From: Diorhabda sublineata
Lineage: Eukaryota > Arthropoda > Insecta > Coleoptera > Chrysomelidae
Direction: 5' to 3'
Assembly: GCF_026230105.1 (NCBI RefSeq)
Contig: NC_079485.1
Coordinates: 9,866,872 to 9,930,871 of the forward strand
DNA length: 64,000 nt
The notes beneath the pieces were generated by a model. It was not told the DNA's origin. It saw only the letters and a list, made by a program, of their open reading frames with translations, and did no database searches. Every line of letters starts with the position of its first letter. Position 1 is the stretch's first letter. Position numbers and translations under genes: made by a program. Below, piece by piece: positions 12,898 through 26,141 of the stretch.

Positions 12898-14504
12898 ATG
12901 TTGTTGTAAATTATTATATTTTACCACTCAAACTTATTTTTATATTCTTTATGCTAAATAATAAATATAAAAATGATATACATTTTGACAGTTTAATTTC
13001 AATAGTTTTAGTATTGGGATTCATCTCAGACGACTTGCTCATAGAAAATATCCTACAAAACGACAAAATTTGTATTTTTTATTTTTGTATCATTATATAA
13101 ATATTAATAGTTTCCTTATACCTACCGTTTTTCAGTATTTCCCGTTTTGGGCTCTGTTCTATTTATTTTGCTTATCTTATTTTCTCGCTATGATGGTCAG
13201 GTCCTAACAAAATTAACTGTTATCAATCAATTCCATTTATTTACCATTCATAATATGTTTTATTTCCTAATACTTTATGTTTTTATGAGATGTATTAGCG
13301 CACACATTTCTATAAATTTCTTCATTCTCGTGATCCTTTCAATTATGTTGTTATATTCATCTATACACTTTATTATACATTTTTCGTATCTATATTTATT
13401 ATTATATCCTATTTGATTAAGTTACCATTAGATGATTCCGTTTCTGATCTACTAGATACTACTTCTCGTGTTTCAACCTTCTTTTAGAACAACTATAACT
13501 CATTGCCAGTGAGAAAATTATTTAGGAGAAGTATTTAGTGCAGAAATTTTGGCACAATCGAATTTTTTTGTTGTAAAATAGTCTTTAAGAATCCAGTGAA
13601 TTTCCATACCATAGCTTTTCTGAAAACTCACTATAATACATTCAAGGTATTAATCTTATTCTAAGCTTTCTTCCTGAATGAACTTCCAAGGTAGTAAAAT
13701 CTGATGTGAATGCAGATAACAATGCCCTTCCCCAAATAGTTCATTTAGCCTTCCAGAACGACAGTGTTGTTATTTGTGGTCTCGCTTTGTGGTACACTCT
13801 GCAATATGATGAATTTTATTTTTGAATTTTCAACATTTTGTGTCGAAATGTTTATTTATGAAACGTCTATCTTCACAACAGAAAACTATAATTTATATTA
13901 TTGTGAGTTTCCTATCGTACCATTCAAATAAAGCAGATTATTTACCGTCCACAACAATGAATTTCCTTAAGTTCACTTAGTCAAAGTGAAGCTTGCTTTA
14001 TAACGAAAAGAATAATATTGATGATAAACGAAAAAAATACGTTTCTCTACATACAGGTATAATGTGATTATGCTTACATACCATATATATTTAACAATAT
14101 CAGCTCTGCTCCAACAACCATTGTTTCTAGTCATTGAACATATTAAAGCTAATCAATATAATAAATATCTGACTATTTTTCAACAATATCCCCTATAGAA
14201 AGGAGCACTTTCTTACCCAGTGTCAATCGTAATAATAATGGAAATATTTGATAACGAAATATGAATATTTTCAGACAAAATTTTTAGAGGAAATATTCAT
14301 TTGATAGTATTACACTGAATTTATCCAAAGATGCGCTTTATCACGAAAATAATCTTCCCTTGAAAAAGTCAAAGTTCTAACGAGCTAATTATTATATGCC
14401 TATAAATAACAATAAAACAATAAGGCATCGGTTTTGCAGAACGTAGCTTGTGTTTACGACTAATCGTTTTATATTCATAGCCAGAGTACAGAGGTATCTT
14501 TAAA
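12898..14504. other. AT-rich intergenic DNA
   Basis: Two open frames of 74 and 89 codons (12876-13100, 13147-13416) are rich in Phe, Ile, Leu and Tyr, as AT-rich noncoding DNA gives by chance. They lack any conserved pattern and I do not count them as genes. Confidence 0.4.
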
Positions 14505-15070
14505 GTAGAGAGTAAGTATAGCCTCAATCTAAATTTTTATACAATTCAGTCTCCCGGATACTACAATTTCGATATTAATTTTTCAATGATAACTACTTTA
14601 AGGGTTCAAAACTGTTCGATAGATAGAAATTGTTAATCGACGTTAATTTGAAGTTCTGACAGATAATTGCACGCTCGAAACTATTATGATATGAATTTTT
14701 CCGAATGGGGGTAATATTCACCCCTAATAAATAAAAATTACGAGCTCGATATTCAAAGGAGAGGTTAAATACAACCTAGATCCAAATTTTGATGCAAATG
14801 GATACTGTTTATTTAGTTAAATAACTACTTAATAACATGTTAATTATTAATTTTTTAATGATATCTGTCATAAGGGGTGATTGTTAAGGGCCAAAAGTGG
14901 TTAGTAAATCATACATTATATCAAAAAAATGTTTCTAAGAGGGGTGGTTTTATCCCCAAAAAAGAAAAAGCAACCCTTGGCATAGGGTAGATTGTAAGTT
15001 AGAGGGTAAGTAGAGTCTAAATCGAAATTATCATACAATCGGTGTTTAGTTTACACTTTTTTACAGTCAT
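14505..15070. repeat. Degenerate tandem repeat, about 2.5 units of roughly 245 bp
   Basis: Related stretches begin near 14505 (AGTAGAGAGTAAGTATAGCC), 14757 (AAAGGAGAGGTTAAATACAA) and 14997 (AGTTAGAGGGTAAGTAGAGT). Each is followed by a TCTAAATTTT/TCCAAATTTT-like run and TACAAT or similar. Between them, TTTTTCAATGATAACT recurs as TTTTTTAATGATATCT. A small GGGGT...ACCCC hairpin motif recurs near 14706 and 14940. The spacings of about 252 and 240 bp suggest a decayed tandem array. Repeats with a GGGGTxxxTTxACCCC core occur in insect transposons, but the family is not identified. Confidence 0.5.
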
Positions 15071-16804
15071 TGACTGGACAACAATTAATGGGCGTCGATA
15101 CACAAAACTTTTCTTCGTTCACTCTGTATTATATATCAAGAGAGTAGTTTGATGTATGTGAATTACGTCTATCAAACAAATTAAATATTTTGATTATTAT
15201 TGATAAAGCTTTTTCTTTGAAAATCGAGTTACACAATATTTAATTTGTATTGTGAGACTTTAGAAAAATATTTCTTTCTTTCTACGACTGATAATAGAAC
15301 ACTTTCATCCATACTCTCGCAAATATTTGTCAACCAGATGAATTTTACTCATCATAGATTGGTATAACCTTTCTCTAAATGAATATTAATTTCCAATACA
15401 ATATTAAACAGAGGAATTATACAGTGTTCCGGATCCACACATAGGTATGGACTTATACCAAGAGGCATATAAGGATGTCTGAAGATTTTATTAATTATAA
15501 CAATTTACTTCATAACAGGCGTTTTTTGTAAATGTCGTTTAACATGGAAGAAAAGCATGCACAGATGAAGTAAACCATAACAATTTATGTAAGATGTCAC
15601 AATTCCAACTTTTTCGATTCGACATCTAAGATACAATAATAGGACCTATATATAATCTTATTAATTCGTGATTTTTGTTCCCACCATTTATTCGTATTGA
15701 AGTTTTTTATTTCTCTTTATTTATCATAACAATGGTAGATAAAGTACTCTGTGGAAAGTTAGTAGAAAAAGAGTAGTTTTAATTAATTGCAGTCATGATG
15801 TACTGACAACAGCCTTGCATAATGATAAACAATATGGAAGATTTATCAGAATATGGAATATTTGCACCTTGCAATAAGTTCAATACATTCTAGATGTTGT
15901 TTTCTAAATACACTTACAAGTATTCGAATTGAAATTTTGGGATGTTTATTCTATTGTATACATGATATAATTATAAGTAACTTATGCTTATGTTCTATAG
16001 TGGGAAAGAATGTTTTTCGAAAGAAACTTATAATAAAATGTTATTTCATTAGATCTAAGATTTGATCGGATATACTATCCTACAATTTTTGCAAAATTTC
16101 CCAATATTTTTTAATACTTCATATACGATCAACTAATAAGAGCACACTTCATTAAATTTTCTATTCGACACTGATTCGTCGGTGAGGTGCGGTTATATAT
16201 GTAGTGACCTTAACGCCTTTATCAACACAGCATTTGTTTTTTAATGACTTTTATTATAAAGAACATTGTAATAAAAAATAACACCATGATGATGATGATA
16301 AGAGTCGTCAAAATATTCTTACGAAAAACTGTTACTACTCTAGTTAGTCATAACAAAGGATATTCGCGAATATCCGAGAATGGCAATGGAAGTAAGATAC
16401 TTCCGATAAATTCAGAGTGCCGTCTAGTCGTTTACAGTTAGAGTCTTGCGAATTAATTCTATATGAGGAAAAGTTGGAAATCCAAACCTGCTAAAAAGGA
16501 ATAAAAAGGAATTTCAAAATTAAAACTTGATTGCCAAAAACCTTTGATTTTAAATGCTTTTTTCGTGCCTTGTATAATAGATTCCAGATGTTCAATAATT
16601 GTTATTGAACATTTATCAACGATTTGCCCGTCCACACGAATTTTAGACTGAAGTGGAAATGCCGAAAAGTATAACCGCAAGGCTCAATAACCGTATTAGG
16701 GAAATTTACCATTTACCCACTGGTCTACCAGGGTAGAAAGGATCCTATCATAATATGACTATCACCGAACAACAGTAAACGTGATTCGGTTTAGTTTCTG
16801 AATA
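15071..16804. other. Intergenic DNA, no gene seen
   Basis: Frames at 15853-16065, 16244-16441 and 16680-16459 show no recognisable domain. Confidence 0.4.
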
Positions 16805-17393
16805 TTCGTATCATTTTTTTATGTAAAAAGCAAGCACAACTCTATTACTCTCGAGTAGCTCTAGTGATGCTTGCCATCTGAAGATGCCTGTGGAAATTGA
16901 TCTTGAGCTTCTGTATGCTATAGTGTTCGGAAAGACGTGCCTTAATAGCTGATTCCACTGACTTCTACTTCTCCAAAGAGAGGAGTCCTGATAAGTTGAC
17001 GTTCTGAGCGCCTGCAGGCAAACTCGGTGTTCAAGAGCCATGCCTGCCTGTCTGATAGTCTTGCAGATACTGCTCTAGGTGGGATTATGTTGAGCAGCTC
17101 ACAAGTGCATCTACCGTGGTATAATCGGTAAAATTCAGGTCAGTGACCTTTCTTTTATGCTCTAAGCTGTTCAAGTTTATGATCAGCTCTGGATTGTGTA
17201 TAAGTCAAATTGCTCTCTTCTGTATTGAATCCAGCATCTTCTGAGTAAGCTTCGGAGCTGAGCTCCAAATGTACGAGCAATACTCCAAAGATGGACGAAT
17301 CTGGGCCTTGTAGAGAATTAGAAGCTGTTGCGGGTTGTATAGTTTTTTGGTATTAAAGAGGGTTAACCCGATAATAGTATCCGAAAAGTCCAA
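16805..17393 (-). pseudogene. LINE 3' end: reverse transcriptase C-terminus
   Basis: Reading down from 17393, the frame gives LYNPQQLLILYKAQIRPSLE, then YCSYIW and LDSIQKRAI. This block, typical of jockey/CR1-like LINE ORF2 proteins, lies C-terminal to the palm. Frames further downstream give FYRLYHGRCTCELLNIIPP and RTSTYQDSSLWRSRSQWNQL with LLRHVFPNTI, matching the usual LFYRYYHG..SSEL...IP and RT..Y..SF..R....WN.LP..VFP tail. The copy is 5'-truncated, as LINEs usually are, and broken by stops and frame changes. Confidence 0.75.
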
Positions 17394-17924
17394 TAGTAAA
17401 TTATTTTGTTACTTTCAAATACGGCTCTGTTATGCTGTTCAAATAATTCACATATTCAAATATTGTACATGTCTGTGTATGATTAGCCGTTATCAATTTG
17501 AGATCAAATTTGAAGCTAGTTCTTTTAAATTCAGAATAGTTTTCTCTAATCGAACGGCATTTTAAATAACAGAAAATATGCAAAGATCATTATATGTTAA
17601 TAACTGGCTGCCAGGATCTATAATTTGTAATTTAAATTAAGTAGTTTTATATCTTTCATTAACTAAATTTGGTCTTTTGTATACAGCATTAATACAATAA
17701 GTAGTTCCTTAGCATTGATAATTTTCGCACCCCTGGAAATTTAGCGAATATAAGAGACACATTTATCACAACAAAATAAAAAATAAATGGCTCTATCTAC
17801 CTTGTATCACTACAAATAAAATTAGTCACTAAATGAGGTACTCATAATGTTTTTTAAAAAATTCAAACATTCAACAACTACATTGTTTTATTATTTACCA
17901 ATTATCAAACAGTTTTAGAAAACA

Positions 17925-18110
17925 ATTTCATTTGTATGTTTGTCCAGCACATTATTATACTATTCCAATATCTATAAATCAAAGCTTTGAAAAATTAATC
18001 AATTTAAAATATACAACAATTATGTTTTAAAAATCTATTTATAATTATTTCTCTAAGTAATATCATAGGAAAAATCATTTAGCAAACAAATATTTCTATT
18101 CATTATAAAC
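17925..18110 (+). repeat. Dispersed repeat, copy A (partner at 19735-19870)
   Basis: The blocks AATATACAACAA, AAAAATCTATT, AATATCATAG and AATATTTCTA occur in the same order and spacing here and at 19735-19870. The copies are diverged with small indels. The family is unknown. Confidence 0.45.
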
Positions 18111-18149
18111 ATATTAGAATAGTGCATCACAATACAACTAACAGGGGAT

Positions 18150-19080
18150 TTCTCATTCCAGCAAATTGTTAAAAATATGCATTAGGGAAATTACACCGTA
18201 ACGTAGGCGGTCGGTTGATAGCACTGATTCATGTTTGACAGTTGGCTTTGAAAATATTATTTGAATCATATATGTAATACTTCTACACAGTATAAGCCAG
18301 TAGCGACACTTCCCAATGACCTGTGCCATGTTCGTGGTTGTTTTCAAAACGAAACGCACGGGTATTAAATAAGAAATTTAGTAAAAGTTTTGTAAAAAGC
18401 AACATGTATCTAATTTTACTTTATGATAAGTATTCCAATAGAAACTAAAGAATAAGACAATTATAATGGGATAAACGGTAATTTAGCTAGATAGTTATTC
18501 CAAATTTAATAGGAATTGTGAAATTCCAAAAAAAAAGTACGTTGATATTTGTTATACAGAAAATGTGAGATAAATTATTAAATAATAATTCAGAGGAAAA
18601 TAGGAGCATTAAAATAATAATGTAAGTAGATATAAATAATAGAATTCTCCTCGTACTTTAGCAATATAATCAATAAACACAATTGTTAAAGTCTGTATTA
18701 ACCATCATCACTAACTTATCTATTCAATATTAACACTATACCCTAACTACTATAAAATAATTAAAACAAAACAGTTTCAGCTAACAAATTAACAAATCAC
18801 CTTATGCCACACTTTTTGTTTACAAACATCGCCATTTTGCTGGATGTGCAAATTCGCGCATGCGTGCAAAACTTTTTCTCGAGTGTCGCTAATGGATATT
18901 TGTATGCTGTGACTTCTATGTGGAATGGGAAAGAATGTCCCACTATTAACATTCTGACATCATACTATTTTCTCTCTTATTGCAGATACCTCGTTCAGGT
19001 TGCGCATGCCTGAGAATGCGCAGAACCGAGCTGGACGCTCGGAGGATAGAGAAAGCGTTATCATTCTGTCTTCCTTAAAC
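18150..19080. other. No gene; a CpG-richer patch at 18840-19080
   Basis: Against AT-rich surroundings, 18840-19080 is enriched in CG dinucleotides. It contains GCGCATGCGTG at about 18856 and TGCGCATGCC followed by AATGCGCAG near 19001-19022. These resemble the NRF-1/EWG palindrome TGCGCATGCGCA, so the patch could be a promoter or a GC-richer mobile element. No open frame of note is attached. Confidence 0.3.
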
Positions 19081-19349
19081 GGAACAGCTTCCACTTACAG
19101 AAACTGTCCATATAGAAGTATTACATATATGATTTGAATTAAAAATTTTGCTTAAGTCAGAAAAAAACTCATCTTGAAGCGGAATGTTGGGCGAAGAACT
19201 TCAATTTACGTCACCAAAATTGCGAAGCGTGGCATCCATTCATTTTATGGTATTTTCAGGTTAGGTCATTCCTATAAATTTCTTCACTGTAAATATGTAT
19301 GTTATCCCATATTTCACGACTACGAAAAAAAAAAAACAAAAAAAAATTA

Positions 19350-19720
19350 ATGTCAATGGAGGAGATGTTCAAACGTGGCTGATCCAATCGCAAGCATGAT
19401 TCGTCCTTTCAAGCTAACTGTGTTGAGGGGTTTAGTTTGGAAAAGAAAAATTTTGGCCAGGTACTGCTGGACATTGATTTTGTAATGGGACTGTGCTTCA
19501 TCTTGATTAAACTATTGTATTTACAGGATCAGGATATAAGTTTGTCAAAGTTAATATAAAATTATTTTGGAGCAGTTCTAAATACTTATCTGCCCTCAAA
19601 TTGCCATCAATGAAAAATGGAGCTAACAAATTCTGCCACATTAATTTTTTCAGGATATTTCCCAAAACGCTCTCAATTATTTATTAACGAATTTATTCTA
19701 CTTGGCCGTTCCATACTGTA
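19350..19720 (-). pseudogene. Tc1/mariner (IS630-class) transposase relic
   Basis: The minus strand reads APFFIDGNLRADKYLELLQN, then LTLTNLYPDPVNTI, then a decayed (Q)DEAQSHYKINVQQYL. This matches the central part of the transposase class at 26638-28556: GPFFIDGNL...YL.LL, then FQQDGAPPHYA..VR.YL. The catalytic QQDG is degraded, and stops and frameshifts follow. The N- and C-terminal parts were not found. Confidence 0.5.
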
Positions 19721-19734
19721 TTATATCAATATTT

Positions 19735-19870
19735 GTATGATTTCAAAACTTAATAATAATAATAATTAAAAAAACTTCAAATATACAACAATGTTTGAAA
19801 AATCTATTCATTCCTCTGAAAATATCATAGAAAAAATTATTCTATAAACTAATATTTCTAGTCAATAGAA
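19735..19870 (+). repeat. Dispersed repeat, copy B (partner at 17925-18110)
   Basis: It shares ordered blocks (AATATACAACAA, AAAAATCTATT, AATATCATAG, AATATTTCTA) with the stretch about 1.8 kb upstream. It lies beside the transposase relic and may be part of the same old insertion. Confidence 0.45.
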
Positions 19871-20194
19871 CATGGTTAAAAGTAATTTCTATAGTTCAGA
19901 GAGTGACATCTGTTAGCCAAGGATCGAATTGGTAATAAACTACTGTTGCGATATAATATTACAGATGTTTGTTGTCTTAGTATTAGTTCAAACAAATATT
20001 TAGTAACTAGATGGTACACTTTATGGATTAGTGAATTATATTTCACGCATAAATTCTGGTTTGTGAATGAACCAAAAATAAAATGTACTTGAGAATTAGT
20101 TCAAATTATAGGTTGGTTATTTTATATTTTAACTTCACGATTCTGTTAACAAAATTAGACATTTCAGACAATAGATAGTAGAAAATCTTAGAAT

Positions 20195-20520
20195 TGCACA
20201 GTTTGGTCTCCCAGAAACTTGTTACATATTATGATCGCTTCATTATAAACATGTGAATTGTCAAGTGTTATATTGATCAAATTTCAAATATTAGTTTGCG
20301 CTTTTTTCTTCCTATTGGGTTGTTAATAGTTGTTCACATATTTATAGTTCCTGAGAAAAATCAAATATAGTACATCTAGGAAACTTCTATTGCAGTTGAT
20401 CGCTCTAATTTCGAAGGTTCCATCTATTTTTTCTGTGTGTTTTGATTCCAAATATCAGATGTTTGTAGAGTCCTAACAAACATAGATGGATTAAACCATG
20501 TATCACATAATCACATACAA
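20195..20520 (+). repeat. Decayed duplicate of the Ada3 5' region
   Basis: GCACAGTTTG near 20196 recurs near 20602, and TAGTTGTTCACAT at 20327 recurs at 20738, both about 410 bp apart. A further block near 20470, reading AGATGGATTAAACCATGTAT, resembles the start-codon area at 20770 (AGATGAATGGATCAAAGCGT). The duplicate thus appears to cover the upstream sequence and the start of the first coding exon, with an insertion in the middle. Confidence 0.4.
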
Positions 20521-20771
20521 ATAAAAATATGAATCATTCTAAAAGCACAGAACTGTGGAAACCTCTATGAATATAACTTATCTATATGTAAAACTCTCCA
20601 ATGCACAGTTTGTTCAGAGAGAAACTTTTTACATAACGTAACATCATAATTTGTCATATGTCAATTGATAGTTGGTTACACTGCTTATACTTAAAGGTTT
20701 GGTTTGGGTTTCTCTTTTTTAGCGATTTGGTTTTAAATAGTTGTTCACATGTTTTTAGGATTCTAAGGAAG

Positions 20772-23700
20772 ATGAATGGATCAAAGCGTGTAGCACATAC
20801 GACACCAAAGAATAATGTCCGATACAGTGGGAAGTTGAAAGATATACTACAGTCTTCAACATCAAGACATAAATCTGAAGGAAAAGTTGTGGAACCTGAC
20901 CTATTGAATATTCCAGTTATTAAACAAAGTGAAAATGCAAAACTGCTACCAAAATATACTTCAAGTAAAAGATTCATTTATGTAGCTTGCAATTTATAAA
21001 TTTTAAAAATTACAGAATTAACTGAAACTTTTGTTCTTTTGTCAGTGTATACAAACAAATGAATGGTAAAATTGAAGTTTTAATTCAAAATAAGTGGCAT
21101 ATTTGTATTGCATTTGTGATAAAATAGTGTTTGAACATTTTGAAGGATTATTAAAACTGAACATTTACATTATTCATCTTTGAAAAGTAGAAATAGGAAT
21201 AACAAAAAATGAACTGATATATTTTCAAATGCAGCAATTTGTTTTTATTCAGTACATAAATTGTTTTTCAGTTTTGGCTAAAACAGGAGAAGACAGTGTT
21301 TCTATGGATGATTTGGATTTATTACAACAAGATTTAGAAAAACTTTTGTCTACTAGTGCAGTTAGAATTAGATATTTACTTGCTGAAATAGGGGAAATTG
21401 ATAAAAATGATGAAAGTCATGAGAGAAAAGCACATGTTAAAGTAGGTAATTGAAATATACGGAAGGTCATCTCGAAAACAACATAGTTATATTTTTTCTT
21501 AATCTCATTAATTCTTTTCAAGCAAATGAAGATACATTGGATAATCTTGTACTATGAAGAGCTTATGTCATTGGATAAACTTAATGTATAATATAATGTA
21601 TATTCACAAGATTAGGGCACCAAAACTAACATCAAAACATTCATAGACTCCAATTTATTATGTGACTTTTTGGTTATCTTTTGTGGTATTGACATTCTAA
21701 CAAAATATCTACATATCAATTTTTAATTATTCTGTAAGTATGCTAATTCTAATTTTTTTCAGACTTCCTTAAAAAGGAAACGGATAGATGAAAAACCCAA
21801 GTTTAAGGATTTTAAAGTTACTTTACCAAAAAATAATTCAGATAAATTCTGGGCTTCAATTGAACCTTTCTGTGTCAGTGTCACCAAAGATGATGTTGCT
21901 GTAAGTTGATGATATTTATGGTATTTATATTAATAAGAAATTTAATATATTTTCCATTGTAGTTTTTAGATTGTATAATTAAAGAATTCTCTAGAGAAAT
22001 TGATATAAAAATTCCCGAAATTGGTGAGCATTATGCGAATGGATGGTCAGAAGATATAATGAATGATGAGCAAAACCTAGGAAAGTCACATAATAAGAAG
22101 ACTGCTACCACAAATGAAATCAAGAAAAGTGGATTGAACACGTAAGCATTCTAATTTGTTTTAAGATCCATCATAGTTTAATTTTTATATTGAATATTAT
22201 CTTCATCTATAGTACAGAAGTGTTTATGTTCAAATTAGATGTATGTATTAGAATAATCCACAATTTTTCTCCAGGTTTTTAAAGAAGTTATTTCTCAAGT
22301 ATTGATATTGTTTAATTAGTTGATAGAATATAGTATTTTGTTTCTTAAATAATTATTAAAAAATATTCTTTATGTATATACTCCTAGGTGGGCACATCCC
22401 CATAAGTTTATATTGTATGTAAGGGACCTATTACCTCTGCTTAATCTGGTGTTTTTAAAACTAAATAGATGGCTGGAGTGAAGTTTTCTCTGTTCACTAT
22501 ATTGGTCTTATAGATTATTCAAGACACTAAGTTCTCTTATATTTGAAATCCGGCATAATAGATTTTTATTTTGTCCATGAAATATTTATCAATTCCTATT
22601 ACCCAATCAGTTACTATTCACTTAATTATTCAAATCTTCTGTTCATAGCTGCTGTTTATTTTGAGAACATTGACATTTTTTTGGCATTTTAAGAAAATTC
22701 TTTTGAAATTATTTGAAATTTTGATATAATCATTTTTCAATGAAATATTATTGAGTATATTCAATACAAATTGAATATTTGTTTTCTAATTCTTGCACTT
22801 TCTATAAATGCTATAGTTTATAGACAACCATGTTTTGGACCTTAATGGTAGAGAAAGTCAAATATACCCAAATATATTGAATGAAATATATAAAAAATGA
22901 TAAGTATCTTGATGTATAACTTATTCATTATTTTCATTCTGCATTTTTTATCAAATTTTTGTTAATTTTGTTTTAGGTTGGTAGAAACTTTTTCCATTCC
23001 ACAAACTCAAAGGCTTTTAGCAGGTCTTTTAGAAGAAAAAGTATTGACAAATCACCCAAAAAATGGAGAAAATGGTATTAAGATCCATAAACTGAGATGT
23101 AAGTTTGAAAATTTTTGTGTTCATATATTTTTCTTTTGGGTATAATTTGATGAAACATGTGTTTATATTGTAATATTTCATTCTGGTCTGGTCTTTTCAA
23201 AAATATTAGCGATATAAATTTTTCCAAACAATTTGCAATAGTCATGTAGTCAAAATAATAAGAAGTACAGGTATTTATATTAAACAAATGTATTTGCTTT
23301 TTAGCATCCGATTTTTCAAAATTGAAATCTTCAACAGGTGGCCAAAAAATAGGCACATGTTTAGATAGGAGATTGAAAAAGGAACTCGTGGAACAAGGTA
23401 TTCTTACTATAGAAGATTTAACTATGGTAAGCAATCTATGATGACTGAAGTTAAGACGAAAATTTTAAGTCCACAGCTAACTTTGATGTTTCACTGAGAA
23501 AGTTCCTGATCTGATGATGGCAAATGAGATGAGAAGCATACATTTCTTTGGTTACTTAGTGTATTGTAACTGTTTTCCCCTTGGATAGTATTTATTACAG
23601 TCTAATAATTACAAAATTTTAAGAGTGGCTTCTTATATTTATTAATTTCTTCTATTTTCTATTAGTTATTAATTTTTAATAGAATTTAACTATAAGGAAA

Positions 23701-24298
23701 TGAAATAAATTAACAATTGTTTAAGAAACTTGACTTAGTTTAGTATGAAATTATGGAACATCTTCATAAAGATTATGGACACAAAGGAAGACAATATTTG
23801 CTAAGTGAATAATGGGTGGTAATAAGGTTGTGAATGAAGGAAATAGGGGAGATTTCTATGACAAATATAATGTTTAGTAATGGCAAAGTTGAAAGCTCAC
23901 TCTATAATCCTTAATATATACTCATTGTTTTTTTGTAGAATGCACCAGAAGATGAAATATTGAGTGAAATTAAGAAATGCCAACAAGAACTGACCACTGT
24001 AAACGAGTATAACTTAGAAGAATTGAACAAATTAAGGTCCCTCGTATTAAATGATTTACATTCCAATGAAGTAAAGGAACAACTAGAAGAAGTAGACAAA
24101 GAAGTATTGGATTTGTACAACCAAATTGTAGTAACGCGGAAAACAGCACAGCAAGAAGAAGGGGATGATTTTGATAAAACAATATTTTCTGAACAAATAA
24201 AGAAAGAGTTTGAAACTCAAACTGATGCCTTATTAAAACAACAAATAGAACTTAATAAAAATATTAACGGTCTTACAGATATGCAACTGATTTATTGA
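20772..24298 (+). CDS. Ada3: Transcriptional adaptor 3 (Ada3/TADA3), complete, 7 coding exons
   Basis: Ada3 is a nuclear adaptor of the SAGA and ATAC histone acetyltransferase modules and works with Gcn5 and Ada2. Exons by eye: 20772-20964, 21272-21441, 21763-21900, 21963-22141, 22977-23098, 23305-23426, 23939-24298. All introns are GT..AG and the phases join without a stop, giving 427 residues; human TADA3 has 432. Residues 48-105 (PVIKQSENAKLLPKY, then SMDDLDLLQQDLEKLLS) match the conserved N-terminal block. FWASIEPFC at about 150-158 matches FWASVEPYC of the family. LTIEDLTM near 301-308 and the coiled-coil-like final exon (309-427) correspond to the C-terminal Ada3 domain. I chose ATG 20772 because the upstream in-frame ATG (20658) adds sequence unlike Ada3; the exact start is uncertain. 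A decayed duplicate of the 5' end lies just upstream. Confidence 0.93.
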
Positions 24299-25623
24299 TG
24301 GTTGAATTCAATATAATTCGGTAATATTTCAATATTTGATTTGTAGATTCCCTGATTAAAAAGTACACTTTTCATATGTGATAATTTGAAGTTTTTCCGT
24401 GTTAATGGGTTTCATATATTCTTGCTGTTTTCTTTGCATGCAACTAATGTAGGTTTACTCATTAAGAATATTTCTATTGATATTTTCTATTCTCTCCTAC
24501 TACTTTAATGGAAGATTTGTTTTAAGCATTTTCATATTTGCTTATATAAATCTTAGGTGTTCTCGTTTTAGTACAAAGAAAAGTTTTCAGAATTGCTTTT
24601 GGATATAATGAAGCTATCTGCACATTTATTCATTATGATAGAATCTGGTGGGAAATGCTGTGTGTACAAAATTCGACTTAGTAGAAACTAGTTTTGTATT
24701 GAACATCCCACATTGTCCAACTGAAGTTTTCTATTCTTGCCAATTGTACTTATATAAAGGATATTGAAAAATATTCAACAATCTATTTTGAACATTTTTC
24801 TGCTTCTAAAATTAAAAGAAACATTTCATTCACATTATGCCCATTGCACTAGTGCTAAAAGATTAATAATAGTCCTGAATTATTGTTTTAAAAAATTTAT
24901 TTATAGGGAATTTACAAAACATAGTGTTACAGAGTAGATTGTCAAATTATATTGAAAATATGATTTTCTCAATTTATAACAATCTTGCATGCATCTATTT
25001 AATTATTATATCAAGCTGTTCTCCGGTATTGGTTGGAAATTTTGTTGCATTTTGATATTATCAAAGATTGCTGATAGTGACTTATCTAGCAAGAAATTAA
25101 TTTGACAGTCTTTTAAGAATATTCATAGCCTTTATAGTGTAATGTATAAAGTATATTAGATTTTTTAGATTATTGATTATTTATATATCGATAGTTTACC
25201 AACAATCAAGGAAAATTATATTTTTTTAATTATTAACCTTATTTAGAATGTAAGGCATTCATAATTTTGCCGAATATGTCCAAAGAGAACACAACTGCAC
25301 TTTATATTATTATTATTTCATTACCAAGCAGTGGAATGTTTAGAAGGAAATTCTATTTGTCCAAATAAACTACTTATGTATGTAGTAAAATAAATAATGA
25401 ACTGGATTTGTGAACTGTTAAAAAAGTTTTCCAAATACTTTGGATATAATTTTAAAAAGAATGGATGCTTGAATATTAAATGTTCACATAATCTAAGATA
25501 TGATTTTCATTCTTATTTTTTCAGTATTTATATATCTTTATTTACACTATACTTGAATTATATTATTTCATTTCACAAATTTATGATATTGATAAATTTG
25601 ATGAACTACTCAATTTATCAAAT

Positions 25624-25626
<3 letters not shown>

Positions 25627-25682
<56 letters not shown>
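25627..25682. repeat. (TA)n microsatellite
   Basis: An uninterrupted AT dinucleotide run of about 28 units. Confidence 0.95.
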
Positions 25683-25685
<3 letters not shown>

Positions 25686-26052
25686 TATATTTGAAAGGCT
25701 ACAAATATAAATTCTGTGATATTTTGTTGACTGTTCTCAGAAGGAATATAGAGAGAATGTTTTACTGTAGATCACTTTTTTATCTACTCCAGACTACTAT
25801 AGATTATTTTGTTGCACCTCTACAGGATTTTACTTGGTAGGTAACAAATTTTGCAACAGTAAGTCGTATCTATAAATAGGTATGAATTGTATGTGTACTT
25901 TAAATTATAATTTTGTCCAAAAGCTCTCTGAAACAAAACAATTTTTGGAAGAAAATATAATTGCATTCTTGCAGTACTAAGAATAGTATTACAAGAACTT
26001 TTCCCAATATTACATTGTTTTTATAGTGAGCAGTGGATAATTGACACCAATT

Positions 26053-26056
26053 TATA

Positions 26057-26138
<82 letters not shown>
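26053..26138. repeat. (TA)n microsatellite
   Basis: An AT dinucleotide run of about 43 units with one phase slip near 26063. Confidence 0.95.

Positions 26139-26141
<3 letters not shown>

Noticed and set aside
20654..20977. Minus-strand 107-codon frame opposite Ada3 exon 1
   Set aside because: Antisense to a conserved coding exon, with no motif of its own.
23078..24182. Minus-strand frames within Ada3 exons 5-7
   Set aside because: They cross Ada3 introns and exons antisense; composition mirrors the sense codons.
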